18,194 bases of DNA from Candidatus Solincola tengchongensis (GTDB lineage: Bacteria; Actinomycetota; Geothermincolia; Geothermincolales; RBG-13-55-18). The stretch is from contig JACVJH010000231.1 of assembly GCA_015711895.1 (NCBI GenBank), forward strand, positions 1 to 18,194, written 5' to 3'. The notes under the pieces were generated by a model. That model did no database searches. It was given only the letters and a program-made list of their open reading frames with translations, and was not told the DNA's origin. Positions 1-8,424 of this stretch are shown here, in pieces. Position 1 is the stretch's first letter. Every line of letters begins with the position of its first letter. The translations under genes and the position numbers were made by a program.

Positions 1-12
1 AGGAGATAGAAG

Positions 13-921
13 ATGGGTGAGAGGGCGTCGGAGATGCTGGCGAGCGGGGAGGAGGCGGTCTTCGACCGCCGACACTCCCTGTGGGAGATATGGAGGAACT
101 TCCTGGCCGGAATCGCCGGAGTGGTCGCCCTGGTTCTCCTGCTCACCAGGTTCAAGCCGGGACCCTCGTCCGTCCCCGGGGAAACCAACTGGGGCTACAT
201 CGCACTCATCGGGCTGATGGCTCTGCTGTCGGTCTTCTTCTTCGCCCTGCGACCCCTCCTGAGGCAACGCGGCCAGCCGGATAAGAAATACTTCCTGCCC
301 GCGACGGGCGCCCTGCTCACTCTCGGCGGATGGTCGGCTCTCATGTGGTTCCGCAACAGCCGAGGCTTCGCCGAGCTGTGGACCCTGGTGGCCTGGGCGG
401 TCTTCGCGGTGGTCATGGTGGGCTGGCTGCTCCTCCCCCTCCTGCGCTGGTATTTCACCCACTTCATCCTCACCGACCGCAAGTTGATCCTTAGCTCCGG
501 GGTGCTCAACAAGCAGTTCAAGGTCATACCCCTGGACCAGGTGAACGACATCAGCGGGAGCCAGAACGTGTGGGAGAGGATCTTCAACTACGGGGACCTG
601 GTCATCGAGTCGGCGGGGGAGTTCGGACAGCAGCCTTTCACCAATATAGGAAACCCGCGTGAAGTGCGAGCCCTGATACTTGAGCGGAGGAACGCCTTCC
701 TGCAACGTAGGGCGGCCGGAGCGCCCACCGCCTCCCCCCCAACCGTCGTGGGCCTTCCGCTCACCACAGAGGGAGCGGTCAGGGAAGCTTCCGCCGCCAT
801 GGACCTGGAGCTGGTGGAGGGCCTGCGCAAGCTGGACGAGCTACGGCGCAGCGGCGCCCTCACCGAGGAGGAATTCCAGAGGGCCAAGAAGGAACTCCTG
901 GAGAAGCTGGAGGGCCAATAA
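13..921 (+). CDS. Membrane protein with bacterial PH domain and C-terminal SHOCT motif
   Basis: The 302-residue product has four hydrophobic segments (about residues 29-46, 61-82, 93-113 and 120-145). A bacterial PH (bPH2/YdbS-like) domain follows at about 148-228, recognisable from the pattern FILTDRKLILSSGVLNK, then PLDQVNDIS and a short YGDLVIES strand. A low-complexity Ala/Pro linker leads to a SHOCT helix pair at about 270-302 (LRKLDELRRSGALTEEEFQ...). The PH domain should face the cytoplasm; such proteins are thought to act in membrane or envelope assembly, but no specific role is established. The start is set by AGGAGATAGAAG just before the ATG at the window edge. The gene ends in TAA and no partner gene is visible upstream, so its operon context is unknown. 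Family assignment is confident; function is not. Confidence 0.85.
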   Translation: MGERASEMLASGEEAVFDRRHSLWEIWRNFLAGIAGVVALVLLLTRFKPGPSSVPGETNWGYIALIGLMALLSVFFFALRPLLRQRGQPDKKYFLPATGALLTLGGWSALMWFRNSRGFAELWTLVAWAVFAVVMVGWLLLPLLRWYFTHFILTDRKLILSSGVLNKQFKVIPLDQVNDISGSQNVWERIFNYGDLVIESAGEFGQQPFTNIGNPREVRALILERRNAFLQRRAAGAPTASPPTVVGLPLTTEGAVREASAAMDLELVEGLRKLDELRRSGALTEEEFQRAKKELLEKLEGQ

Positions 922-1156
922 TCTTGCCCTATACTGGCCAACAAATTATACACCTTTATACAGACCCATCATCTCCTATAAATTCGAAGGGCAAAATCAT
1001 GAGACATAAGACTGGGTCTGCATTTATTAAATTATAATTCTAAATAGAAAAAAATGCCTTAAACCCGAAAAGGTTGAAGAACATTGTTGAAGCAGCTGGC
1101 AACTGACGAAAAGTGTTCCATCAAAGATATTCAATAAAAAGACATGGAAAATACCC
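922..1156. other. AT-rich intergenic stretch before the DUF3800 gene
   Basis: Base composition drops sharply just after the PH-domain gene. No gene is visible. An 8-bp inverted repeat, CAGACCCA at 961-968 and TGGGTCTG at 1013-1020, brackets about 44 bases and could form a long weak hairpin. It may mark the left edge of the transferred segment that carries the next gene. Confidence 0.4.
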
Positions 1157-1957
1157 ATGGGAGAGATAAAATTTCGCCTTTATATCGACGAGTCTGGGGA
1201 TCATACCTATAATGATTTACGTACTGCTCGCAGAAGATACCTTGGATTGACAGGCTGCATCTTCGACCTTTTATATGTGCGCGACACGCTGATTCCAGAA
1301 CTCGACTCCCTTAAGCGGAGGCATTTCAACATGGGTGATCCCGACGAGCCAGTGATACTACACCGAGAGGACATCATTAATCACAGGGGGCCTTTCAAGG
1401 TGCTTCAGGACGATAAAAGGCGGGTTGCTTTTGACGACGACCTCGTCAAGTTCTTCAGAAAGACCGATTTTGTAATTATTACTGTTGTAATCGATAAAGG
1501 TAATCATTTCGCCGCATATGGTGATCGCGCATGGAATCCATACCATTATTGCCTGAAGATAATGCTGGAGAGATATTGCGGTTTCTTGAGCTATTTTAAA
1601 AGAACCGGTGACGTAATGGCCGAATCGAGGGGGAAAGGAGAGGATTCCCAGCTTAAGAACGAATACCGTGATTTTTATCAAAATGGAACGTCATATATAT
1701 CGCCCGAAGAAGTTAATCGGTTATTAACTAGTAAAGAGATAAAATTGAAGAAAAAGAACGCCAATGTGGCGGGATTGCAAGTAGCTGATTTGCTGGCCCA
1801 TCCAAGCAAGCAAGATGTTCTTCTTGAAAATGGAATCATCTCAAATCACGAAACGGGGGATTTCTGCAGGAGGATCCTACCGATATTGGACGAGAAATAC
1901 AATCGAAATTACGCAACCAACAGGATAAAGGGGTACGGCAAGATCTTCCGCCAATGA
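1157..1957 (+). CDS. DUF3800 domain protein
   Basis: The 266-residue protein opens with the DUF3800 signature YIDESGD (about residues 9-15), in which acidic residues of an RNase H-like fold are expected. It ends with the second conserved element, GLQVADLLAHP (about 206-216). Length fits the family. Many DUF3800 genes occur in genomic islands, phage or defence neighbourhoods; a nuclease-like role is suspected but not proven. The coding region is markedly more AT-rich than every neighbour and uses many A/T-ending codons, which suggests recent horizontal transfer. The ATG at 1157 has no convincing Shine-Dalgarno sequence, so the start is the first plausible one before the signature. It stands alone, with no second toxin, antitoxin or transposase gene beside it. 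Confidence 0.85.
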   Translation: MGEIKFRLYIDESGDHTYNDLRTARRRYLGLTGCIFDLLYVRDTLIPELDSLKRRHFNMGDPDEPVILHREDIINHRGPFKVLQDDKRRVAFDDDLVKFFRKTDFVIITVVIDKGNHFAAYGDRAWNPYHYCLKIMLERYCGFLSYFKRTGDVMAESRGKGEDSQLKNEYRDFYQNGTSYISPEEVNRLLTSKEIKLKKKNANVAGLQVADLLAHPSKQDVLLENGIISNHETGDFCRRILPILDEKYNRNYATNRIKGYGKIFRQ

Positions 1958-1963
1958 AATGGA

Positions 1964-2027
1964 AAAGCCGCTCTTCGCGGCTTTGCCACGCTAGCCCTTA
2001 CGGGCTATCCACCTCCGAGCTTTCGGA
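1964..2027. terminator. Three tandem hairpins, probable bidirectional terminator
   Basis: Three perfect small stems lie in a row between two converging genes. They are AAAGCCGC/GCGGCTTT (8 bp, loop TCTTC, 1964-1984), TAGCCC/GGGCTA (6 bp, loop TTAC, 1992-2007) and TCCGA/TCGGA (5 bp, loop GCTT, 2014-2027). Read on the minus strand, the first stem is followed by TTTTCCATTTC, a modest T-rich tail. The set could end both the DUF3800 and the regulator transcripts, or it could be the edge of an inserted element. Confidence 0.55.
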
Positions 2028-2098
2028 TTATAACCTTGATAAACTATATTCCACGAAAAGTCAATAATTTTTCACATATATCGATAAGCTATGTCCCC

Positions 2099-3043
2099 TC
2101 ACTCCGCCGTTTCGTCCCCACCCGGGCTCTCCTGTGGAGTGGAGGAGAGGCCGTGCTGGATGAAGTCCATGAGCTTGACGAAGAAGGCCGGCACGTCGAA
2201 CCCCTTCTCCAGGAGGTGGAGGTTCCCGGCCATCTCGGCGATACCGATGAGGGCGTAGGAGACGCTAAGGGGGTCCACGGGTCGAAAGGAACCCTCCTCG
2301 ATGCCCCGGCGGATGTCCTCGGCCAGGAACTCCGCTACCCTCCGGTAGGCCTCCGCTGCCTTCTCCTTCAGGCGGCGGTTCCCGGCCAGGGCCTCGGAGA
2401 CCACGCTCAGGAACATGAACTGGACGTCGCGATAGCGGGAGATGAAGGAAAGGCCCTCCAGCCCGAGGCGGGTTAGGGCATCTCGCGCCTCGCCCGCGGC
2501 TTGCCCCGCTTCGGAGAGCAGCGACCGGAGGCTGCGCTCCATGGTGGCGATGAATATCTCCTCCTTACTTGGGAAATACTGGTAACATGTGCCCTTGCTC
2601 ACCCGCGCCTCGGCGGCTATGTCGTCCATGGTGGCGGTGCGGTATCCCCGGGAGGAGAAGACGCGGAAGGCGGCATCGAGGATCTCCTCCTTCCTCCTCT
2701 CCTCGTCGCTCATGGCTGCCAGCCGCTCTACCTCCGCAAGTTCCCGGGCACTCTTCTTGCGCACCCTCTCCCGGAAGCGGTTCCAGTCTTCCACATCCCG
2801 GAAAGGATAGCGGTCCAGGACGCTCTTTATGCTCCTTATGGACAACCCCTCCGAGCGCATGCTCTTTATGACCATCAGGCGCTCCAGGAAGGCCCGGTCG
2901 TAATAGGCCACGTTGGGCTTCTCCTTCCGGGGCGCCGGGAGCAGGCCCTTGGCCAGGTAGAACTTGATGGTGCTCACCGGGAGCCCCGAGGCCCGGGACA
3001 GCTCCTTCATCTTCATGAGCCCATGCCTGCCTTTTCCCGCCAT
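2099..3043 (-). CDS. MerR-TetR fusion transcriptional regulator
   Basis: The 314-residue protein combines two DNA-binding modules. Residues 10-80 form a MerR-type winged helix (MKELSRASGLPVSTIKFYLAKGLL, then YYD and a second helical hairpin). A charged helical linker runs from about 82 to 115. Residues 117-165 are a standard TetR helix-turn-helix (ILDAAFRVFSSRGY, DIAAEARVSKGTCYQYF), followed by an all-helical ligand and dimer domain to the end. The gene lies 63 bp downstream of the enolase-superfamily gene on the same strand and may share its transcript, so it may control that gene in response to a small ligand. The chosen ATG has only a weak upstream GGGAG; a later ATG (residue 10) is possible. 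No inactivating change is seen. Confidence 0.88.
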   Translation of the reverse strand: MAGKGRHGLMKMKELSRASGLPVSTIKFYLAKGLLPAPRKEKPNVAYYDRAFLERLMVIKSMRSEGLSIRSIKSVLDRYPFRDVEDWNRFRERVRKKSARELAEVERLAAMSDEERRKEEILDAAFRVFSSRGYRTATMDDIAAEARVSKGTCYQYFPSKEEIFIATMERSLRSLLSEAGQAAGEARDALTRLGLEGLSFISRYRDVQFMFLSVVSEALAGNRRLKEKAAEAYRRVAEFLAEDIRRGIEEGSFRPVDPLSVSYALIGIAEMAGNLHLLEKGFDVPAFFVKLMDFIQHGLSSTPQESPGGDETAE

Positions 3044-3106
3044 CTACCATCGACTCCCTGTAAGACCTCTACTTCATCCCTATTGTTCGTCCTTCTCCTT
3101 CGCCCC

Positions 3107-4243
3107 TCAGAGCACCCGCTCCCCGTGGGCGCGCACCTTCTCCCAGTCCACCTCCACTCCCAGGCCGGGCCGGGAAGGAATGTTCACATAGCCTTCCCCG
3201 TCTATCCGGATGGGCTCGGTGAGCATGGCGTCCCGTCCCTCCGGGGTCCACCCCGGTGGGTCGTAGGGATACTCGCAGTGGGTACAGTTGGGAATGGCCC
3301 CCATGAGCTGCAGGTTGGCGGCCAGCCCCAGGCCGTTGGTCCAGGTATGCGGATTGTAGATGATGTGGGCGGCCTCGGCCATGGCCGCCAGCTTGCGCCC
3401 GGCCAGTATCCCTCCGGCGAAGGTCACGTCCGGCTGGATGATGTCGTAGCAGCCCCGGTTGATGAGCTCCCGGAAATCGTCCAGGTCGTCGTTGAGCTCC
3501 CCGCCGCTTATGGGGACGGTGGTGAAACGGCGCAGGGTGGCAAGTCCCTCGTAATCCCGCATGCGCAGAGGTTCCTCCAACCAGGCCACCCCCAGCTTCT
3601 CCAGCTCCCTGGCCACGGTCATGGCCCGCTTCAGATCCCATTTGGGATAGGGCCCGAAGCCGTGGATGAGCCAGGCCTGGTTGGCATCCACCATTATCTC
3701 CACCTCGTCACCCACCGCCACGCGCACGGCCTCCACAACCGCCAGGTCCCTGCGGATGTCGTCGTATCGTATGCGCAGCTTGATGGCCCTGAACCCCTCC
3801 TCCACCAGCCTCACCGCGTCTCGGGCCCGGGTCTCCGGGTCGCGCAGCTCGCCGGTGGAAGCGTAGGCCTTCACCCGGTCGCGCGCTCCGCCCAGCAGGC
3901 GGTAGACGGGTTGACCGGTGGCCTTGCCTATGATATCCCACAGGGCGATCTCCACGAACCAGGCGCGGAAGCCGATGACCTTGGCCGAACGGAGAACCTG
4001 CACGAAGTCTTCCACGCTGAAGGGGTCCCTGCCCACCAGGAAGACCTTTATCAGCTCAGGAAAACCCTTCCATTCGCCGGCGAAGGCCACCCCGCTGCAA
4101 ACCCCGTCTATGCCCTCGTCGGTCATCAGGCGGAGGATGACCGCGCTGTTGGCGTGGGAGGGCAGGCCGGGTATCCAGCTGGGGTGAAAGGGTTCGCGTA
4201 GAGGAAAATGGCAGATGTAGGCCTCGGCATCGACTATCTTCAT
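3107..4243 (-). CDS. Mandelate racemase / muconate lactonizing enzyme family protein (enolase superfamily)
   Basis: The 378-residue protein has the two-domain layout of the mandelate racemase group: an N-terminal capping domain (about 1-125), then a TIM barrel. Visible active-site features are a KxR pair (K155, R157 in AIKLRI), metal ligands D186 (VDANQAW), E223/E224 (WLEEP) and E249 (GGEL), D272 (QPDVTFAGG), and the general base H299 in NPHTW. These support Mg-assisted abstraction of a proton alpha to a carboxylate, most likely a dehydratase or racemase acting on a sugar acid or related hydroxy acid; the substrate cannot be read. I chose ATG at 4243 because GGGAGGGG lies a suitable distance upstream, whereas the GTG two codons earlier touches it. 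It is followed by the MerR-TetR regulator gene. Confidence 0.88.
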   Translation of the reverse strand: MKIVDAEAYICHFPLREPFHPSWIPGLPSHANSAVILRLMTDEGIDGVCSGVAFAGEWKGFPELIKVFLVGRDPFSVEDFVQVLRSAKVIGFRAWFVEIALWDIIGKATGQPVYRLLGGARDRVKAYASTGELRDPETRARDAVRLVEEGFRAIKLRIRYDDIRRDLAVVEAVRVAVGDEVEIMVDANQAWLIHGFGPYPKWDLKRAMTVARELEKLGVAWLEEPLRMRDYEGLATLRRFTTVPISGGELNDDLDDFRELINRGCYDIIQPDVTFAGGILAGRKLAAMAEAAHIIYNPHTWTNGLGLAANLQLMGAIPNCTHCEYPYDPPGWTPEGRDAMLTEPIRIDGEGYVNIPSRPGLGVEVDWEKVRAHGERVL

Positions 4244-4285
4244 GATCACCCCTCCCTGGAGCAGAATTCTCCCCTTCCGTGACGC

Positions 4286-4302
4286 ATGGAAAACCGTTCC
4301 AT
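4286..4302. promoter_or_regulatory. Candidate operator palindrome
   Basis: A perfect 6-bp inverted repeat with a 5-base spacer, ATGGAA-AACCG-TTCCAT, sits about 43 bp upstream of the enolase-superfamily start. On the minus strand it lies next to AT-rich -10-like sequence (TATTAT, TAAAAT). Its size and symmetry fit a dimeric MerR or TetR operator. Binding by the adjacent fusion regulator is an inference. Confidence 0.4.
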
Positions 4303-4441
4303 TTTACTAATAATAGACTAAAACGCCGGATTCCCGGAACGGCGCCCGACATCCCGCAGCCGCCCGGGTGTCGCCGCCTTCGGTTACACTTCACACCGTA
4401 CCCGTGCCCGATTCTATGATAAGGATTGAGGGCCGGGCGGA

Positions 4442-7434
4442 ATGGGCGACCCTCCTCCGCAGGGGTCGATGCGGAAAGAGCGACAGCGGAACGTACGACG
4501 TCGGAGGCGACGGGTTTTGAAGGGCGTGCCGGGAGAGTTCTGTGCCTTGCGGGTAATCGCCGTGGAGAGGGGTCCGGGCGAATTCCTCCCCTTCGAGGCG
4601 GCCGCCTTGTTGCTGGTGCATGGAAGGGAGGCCGATGCCTTCTCCTGCCTGGTGGACCCGGGATGTAGGCCGCCCGAATGGCTCTGCCGCCGCTCCGGCA
4701 GGGAGGAAGGGGAGTACCGGAGAGGTCATGCCCCACGCGAGGCCGCCGCCGCGCTCCTCCGCTTCGCCGGAGAAAGGCCCATCCTGATTTACGCCGCGGA
4801 CGGCGCGGAACTCGCCCTGCTCTCCGAAGGAGGGGGGTCGCCCACCCCGGAAAAGGTGCTGGAGCTCCGGCAACTAGCCTGGCTGGCCCTCCCCTACCTC
4901 CGAGACCACTCCCTGAAGACCCTGGCCTCCTCCCTCCTCGGCGAGGACCTCACCTGGAAGGCGGCGGAGGAAGTCCGCCTTTTGTGCCGCCTCCTTCAGT
5001 ACCTCATGGATGCCTGGCGGGAGGCGCCCTCCCGCCTCCGGGCCGCCGTGAAAGGCGCTTTCTCGGAGGCAGGCAATCCCTGGCACTCCCACCTTCCCGG
5101 GGGGAGAGGGGTTCCCGATGCCTACCCCGACCTGACGGAAACCCTGCCGCGTATGGAATCTTTTCCCATTCAGGAAGACGACCTGCCGGAGCCCGAGAAC
5201 GGCGAAGACACGGACGCTTGCGGGAGCGGCGCGGAGCGCGCGGTCGATTTCCTCTCCGCCGGGGGACCGCTGTCCTCGCTGCATCCGGCATACGAGTCGC
5301 GCCCCCAGCAGGAGGCCATGGCCCGGGCGGTGGCGGAGGCCCTCGAGGATTCCGCTTTCCTGGTGGTGGAGGCGGGTACGGGGGTGGGAAAGTCCCTTGC
5401 CTACCTGGTGCCGGGAGTCCTTCACGCCCGGTCCAGCGGTTCCCCCCTCATCATCTCCACCTATACGCGCAACCTCCAGGAACAGCTCTACCACCGCGAC
5501 CTTCCCACTCTCAGCCGAGCGCTGGGCACGTTCGAATACGCCCTCCTCAAAGGGAGGGGGAACTACCTCTGCCTGCGAAAGTGGTCGGAGTGGTGCGGCC
5601 AACTGTCCCGGGGCGAGCCCGTGCTGCCCCTGTACGGCCTCACCCCGGCCGAGGGGTACGCATTCCTTTCCTCCTGGATGTCACGTTCCCCCAGCGGCGA
5701 TCTGGAGGAGATTTCCATCGACCTCCGGCTGGCCCTGGCGGGGACCGCTGAACGGCTGGCTTCACAGCCCGAGGACTGCCTCCGCTCCCGCTGTCCCTTC
5801 CAGTTTCGGTGCTTTGTGTAGCGTGCTCGCGCCCTGGCCGCCACCAGCCTGGTGGTGGTGGTCAACCACGCGCTTCTCCGCTCCCAGATATGCACTTCCG
5901 GAGGAGAGACCTCGGACCTCGTCCTCCCTCCCTACCGCCACCTGGTGGTCGACGAGGCCCACCACTTGGAGGAGGTGGCCACGCAGGCCTTCACCCTCTC
6001 CTTCTCCCTCGAGGAGTGCCTGCGCCTGCTGGAGGACGGGACCGGCCCCAGAGGCCTCGCCCCGCTCTGGGAACAGCGCCTGGAGGACGAGGCCGGTCTC
6101 CGGGAACTGCGTGAATACCTGGCTCTCGCCGAGAGAACCCGCCATACGGCGGAGTCGCTCTTCCTGCTCTCCGTGCCCCAGGCGCTGGAGCGGACACCGG
6201 GGGTTTCGCGATGGCCGGAGGACGACGAGGCCAGGAGGCTCACCGCCGGCGAACTTTCGCTCCCGCAGTGGGACGCAGCGCGGCGGGACGCGGAGGAGCT
6301 CGCGGGACTCCTGAGCTCTTTCGCCTCCTCGACACTGAGGCTGCGGGACAGGATCTCCGCCACCTCCGTCTTGGAGGAACAGGAGCTCGTGCTCTCCCTG
6401 CGCCGTGCCGAGATGTTGGCCGAAAGGGCGGGGAAAGGCCTGGAAACATTGACCATATTCTTCCTTTCCCCCCGCTCGGACGACTTCTCCCGCCACCTGC
6501 GCTGGGCGGAGGTTCCAAGGACCGCCCATGCCGCGGCCAGCGACTCGGGGCCGCGCCTCAAATGCGCCCCGGTAAGCGTGGCGGAAAGCCTTGCCGGCCT
6601 GCTCTTCCGACGGTTGGATGCCGCGGTCTTCACCTCGGCCTCTCTGCGCACCACGGGAGAGCGTAAGGGGTTCTCCTTCTTCCTTCGCCGGACCGGCCTG
6701 GACAGGATGGAGGGGGAGGGGCGGGAAGTTCGCCTCCTGGCCGTGGATTCCCCCTTCGATTACGCCCGCCGCTCCCTCCTCCTGGCGGTCCGCGACCTAC
6801 CCGAGCCCGCTGCGGGCCCCGCGGCCTCCAGCCCTTACCTGGATGAGATATGCCGGGTGTGCGGCGAGGTGATCCGGGCGGTGGGGGGCCGTACCCTGGT
6901 CCTGCTCACTTCCCACCAGCAGATCGCCTACCTGCGCAGCCGGCTCGGTCCGCTCCTGGAAAGCGAGGGGATCGCCTGTCTCTCCCAGAGCCGGGACCTG
7001 CCCAACGCCCTGGTGCTGGAGAGGTTCCGGGAGGACCGCGACTCCGTCCTCCTGGCCACCGAGGCCTTCTGGGAGGGGGTGGACGTCCCCGGCGAGTCGC
7101 TCTCCGCGGTGATCATGGCCAAGTTGCCCTTCCGCCATCCGGGTGACCCCGTGGTGGCCGGTAGGGTGGAGGACCTCGAACGCCGGGGCGAGAACGGATG
7201 GCGCTCCTACTATCTTCCCCTGGCGTTGACCCTCTTCCGCCAGGGCATCGGAAGGCTCATGCGCCGTTCCGGGGGGTGGTGGTGGTCCTGGACCCCCGTT
7301 TTCTCAAACGCTCCTACTCCTACGCCTTCCGCGCCGCCCTCCCCACCGGGATGAGGGTGGAAGTGGTGGGAAAAGAGGAAGCAGGGGAAGCGGTGAGGCG
7401 CTTCTTCGGCACGGAACCACCGCCACCCGATTGA
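4442..7434 (+). pseudogene. dinG: DinG-family ATP-dependent helicase with degenerate exonuclease domain, disrupted twice
   Basis: The full reading frame would encode about 997 residues of an XPD/DinG-type superfamily 2 DNA helicase. Residues about 30-200 resemble the DEDDh exonuclease domain of Gram-positive DinG but lack its catalytic residues. Helicase motifs follow in order: Walker A GTGVGKS (about 310), four Fe-S-type cysteines (NYLC, then DC..., CPF and CF), VVDEAHH (about 503), LLATEAFWEGVDVPG, and RQGIGRLMR. Two lesions break it. An in-frame TAG at 5819-5821 falls right after the last Fe-S cysteine, where relatives usually have Tyr or another residue before VVVNHALL. A shift at the G6 run (7271-7276) moves the true C-terminus (VVVVLDPRFLKRSY...) into another frame, ending at 7434. 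It could be a decaying gene, assembly errors, or (less likely) recoding. The start is uncertain: ATG 4442, ATG 4469 or GTG 4526. Confidence 0.8.
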
Positions 7435-7717
7435 CGCCCAGGGAAGAGCGGGCCAGCGACCCGGGTACGCCTCCCGTGTACGACTGGCTCCGGAAAGGCG
7501 GAACGACCCGCCTTCTCGCGCCTCGCCGGACCTGGGAGACCAGGCCGTAAGGCGCTCCGAGCAATCCGCACCGCGGACGCGAGCCCGGCAACGGCGGAGT
7601 GAGCCGGAGCACGGCTGTCTTCCGGCATTGGAAATGGATTTGCCTTCGGCAATGGTCACCGACGGCGGGGAAGGCGGGCCCGGAAAGCCGGACCGGGGTT
7701 AAGGGACTCGCAAGACG

Positions 7718-7726
7718 TGATATACT
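7718..7726 (+). promoter_or_regulatory. Extended -10 promoter for the TetR gene
   Basis: TG-A-TATACT is an extended -10 element about 95 bp upstream of the regulator's start codon. A weak TTAAGG lies 16 bp further upstream in the -35 position. The promoter is predicted only from pattern. Confidence 0.45.
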
Positions 7727-7754
7727 CATACCGACACCGAGTCGAATCCCTGAT

Positions 7755-7772
7755 TTTCCAGGCTTTCCAGGC
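7755..7772. repeat. Perfect 9-bp tandem repeat TTTCCAGGC x2
   Basis: Two adjacent copies of TTTCCAGGC lie between the predicted -10 element and the regulator start, within the expected leader. Their position would suit autoregulation by the TetR protein, but direct rather than inverted symmetry is unusual for that family. Confidence 0.5.
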
Positions 7773-7821
7773 ATGCGGCGGGCGAGCGGAGCGGCGGCGC
7801 TCAAGTGGATCGGGAGGGGAG

Positions 7822-8424
7822 ATGAAACCCGCAAAGACCAGGAAATCGCAGGTCACCAGGCAGAACCTCCTTGACGCGGCTCACCGCGTCTTCCGCGAAA
7901 AGGGTTATCACGACACCAAGGTGGTGGACATCATCGAGCGGGCGGGGTGCGGGCACGGAACGTTCTACGACTACTTCAAAGGCAAGGACGACGTGCTCAT
8001 GGCCCTCCTGTCCGACCTCGTCCTGGAGCTGGAGCGGTTGAGCGAGTCCGCCTGGGTGCTCCTGGAGCGCATGGCCTTCGACGACTACCAGGCGGTGCGC
8101 ATCCTCCTCCGCGGCATCCACGACATATTCGACCGCCACGGCGACCTGCACAACGTGTACATGGAGGCGGCTATAGAGAACGCCCGTTTCGGTGGGCTCT
8201 TCAACGACTTCCACCGCCGCTTCTCCGAGATACTGGAAAGGAAATTACTGGAAATGCAGGTCGCGGGGAAATGCAAGGACCTCGACGCGAGGATCGCCTC
8301 CCAGCTCCTGGTGACCCTCATCGGGTTCACCGTTTACGGCAGGCAGGCGGGGTTCATATCCGGCTCTCCGGAGGAAGTGGTGGAGAACCTCGCCCTCCTC
8401 ATCTTCCGGGCCCTGAACTTCTAA
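7822..8424 (+). CDS. TetR/AcrR family transcriptional regulator
   Basis: The 200-residue protein has a TetR-type N-terminal helix-turn-helix (about residues 10-56: LLDAAHRVFREKGYHDTKV, then IIERAGCGHGTFYDYFKGKDDVL) and an all-helical C-terminal ligand domain, with the usual family length. I chose ATG at 7822 because GGGAGGGG lies directly upstream; the same frame is open 105 bases further left, but that extension has no homology-like features and no ribosome site. It stands alone between the helicase remnant and the converging lipoprotein genes, so its target is unknown; it may control itself. It is not closely similar to the MerR-TetR protein of this window outside the shared helix-turn-helix. 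Confidence 0.9.
   Translation: MKPAKTRKSQVTRQNLLDAAHRVFREKGYHDTKVVDIIERAGCGHGTFYDYFKGKDDVLMALLSDLVLELERLSESAWVLLERMAFDDYQAVRILLRGIHDIFDRHGDLHNVYMEAAIENARFGGLFNDFHRRFSEILERKLLEMQVAGKCKDLDARIASQLLVTLIGFTVYGRQAGFISGSPEEVVENLALLIFRALNF

Larger units (their letters stand above)
7435..7821. other. Intergenic region between helicase remnant and tetR gene
   Basis: No gene is visible. It holds a perfect 7-bp hairpin AAGGCGG/CCGCCTT (7495-7514) that may end the helicase transcript although no T-run follows. It also holds the extended -10 promoter and the 9-bp tandem repeat listed separately, both close to the regulator start. Confidence 0.5.

Noticed and set aside
1964..2027. tRNA-like cloverleaf
   Set aside because: Three stems are present, but no 7-bp acceptor stem, no T-loop consensus and no CCA-like end.
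2501..4201. 566-codon open frame on the plus strand
   Set aside because: It lies opposite the MerR-TetR and enolase-superfamily genes, has no family motifs, and is rich in His, Gly and Pro as antisense frames of high-GC genes are.
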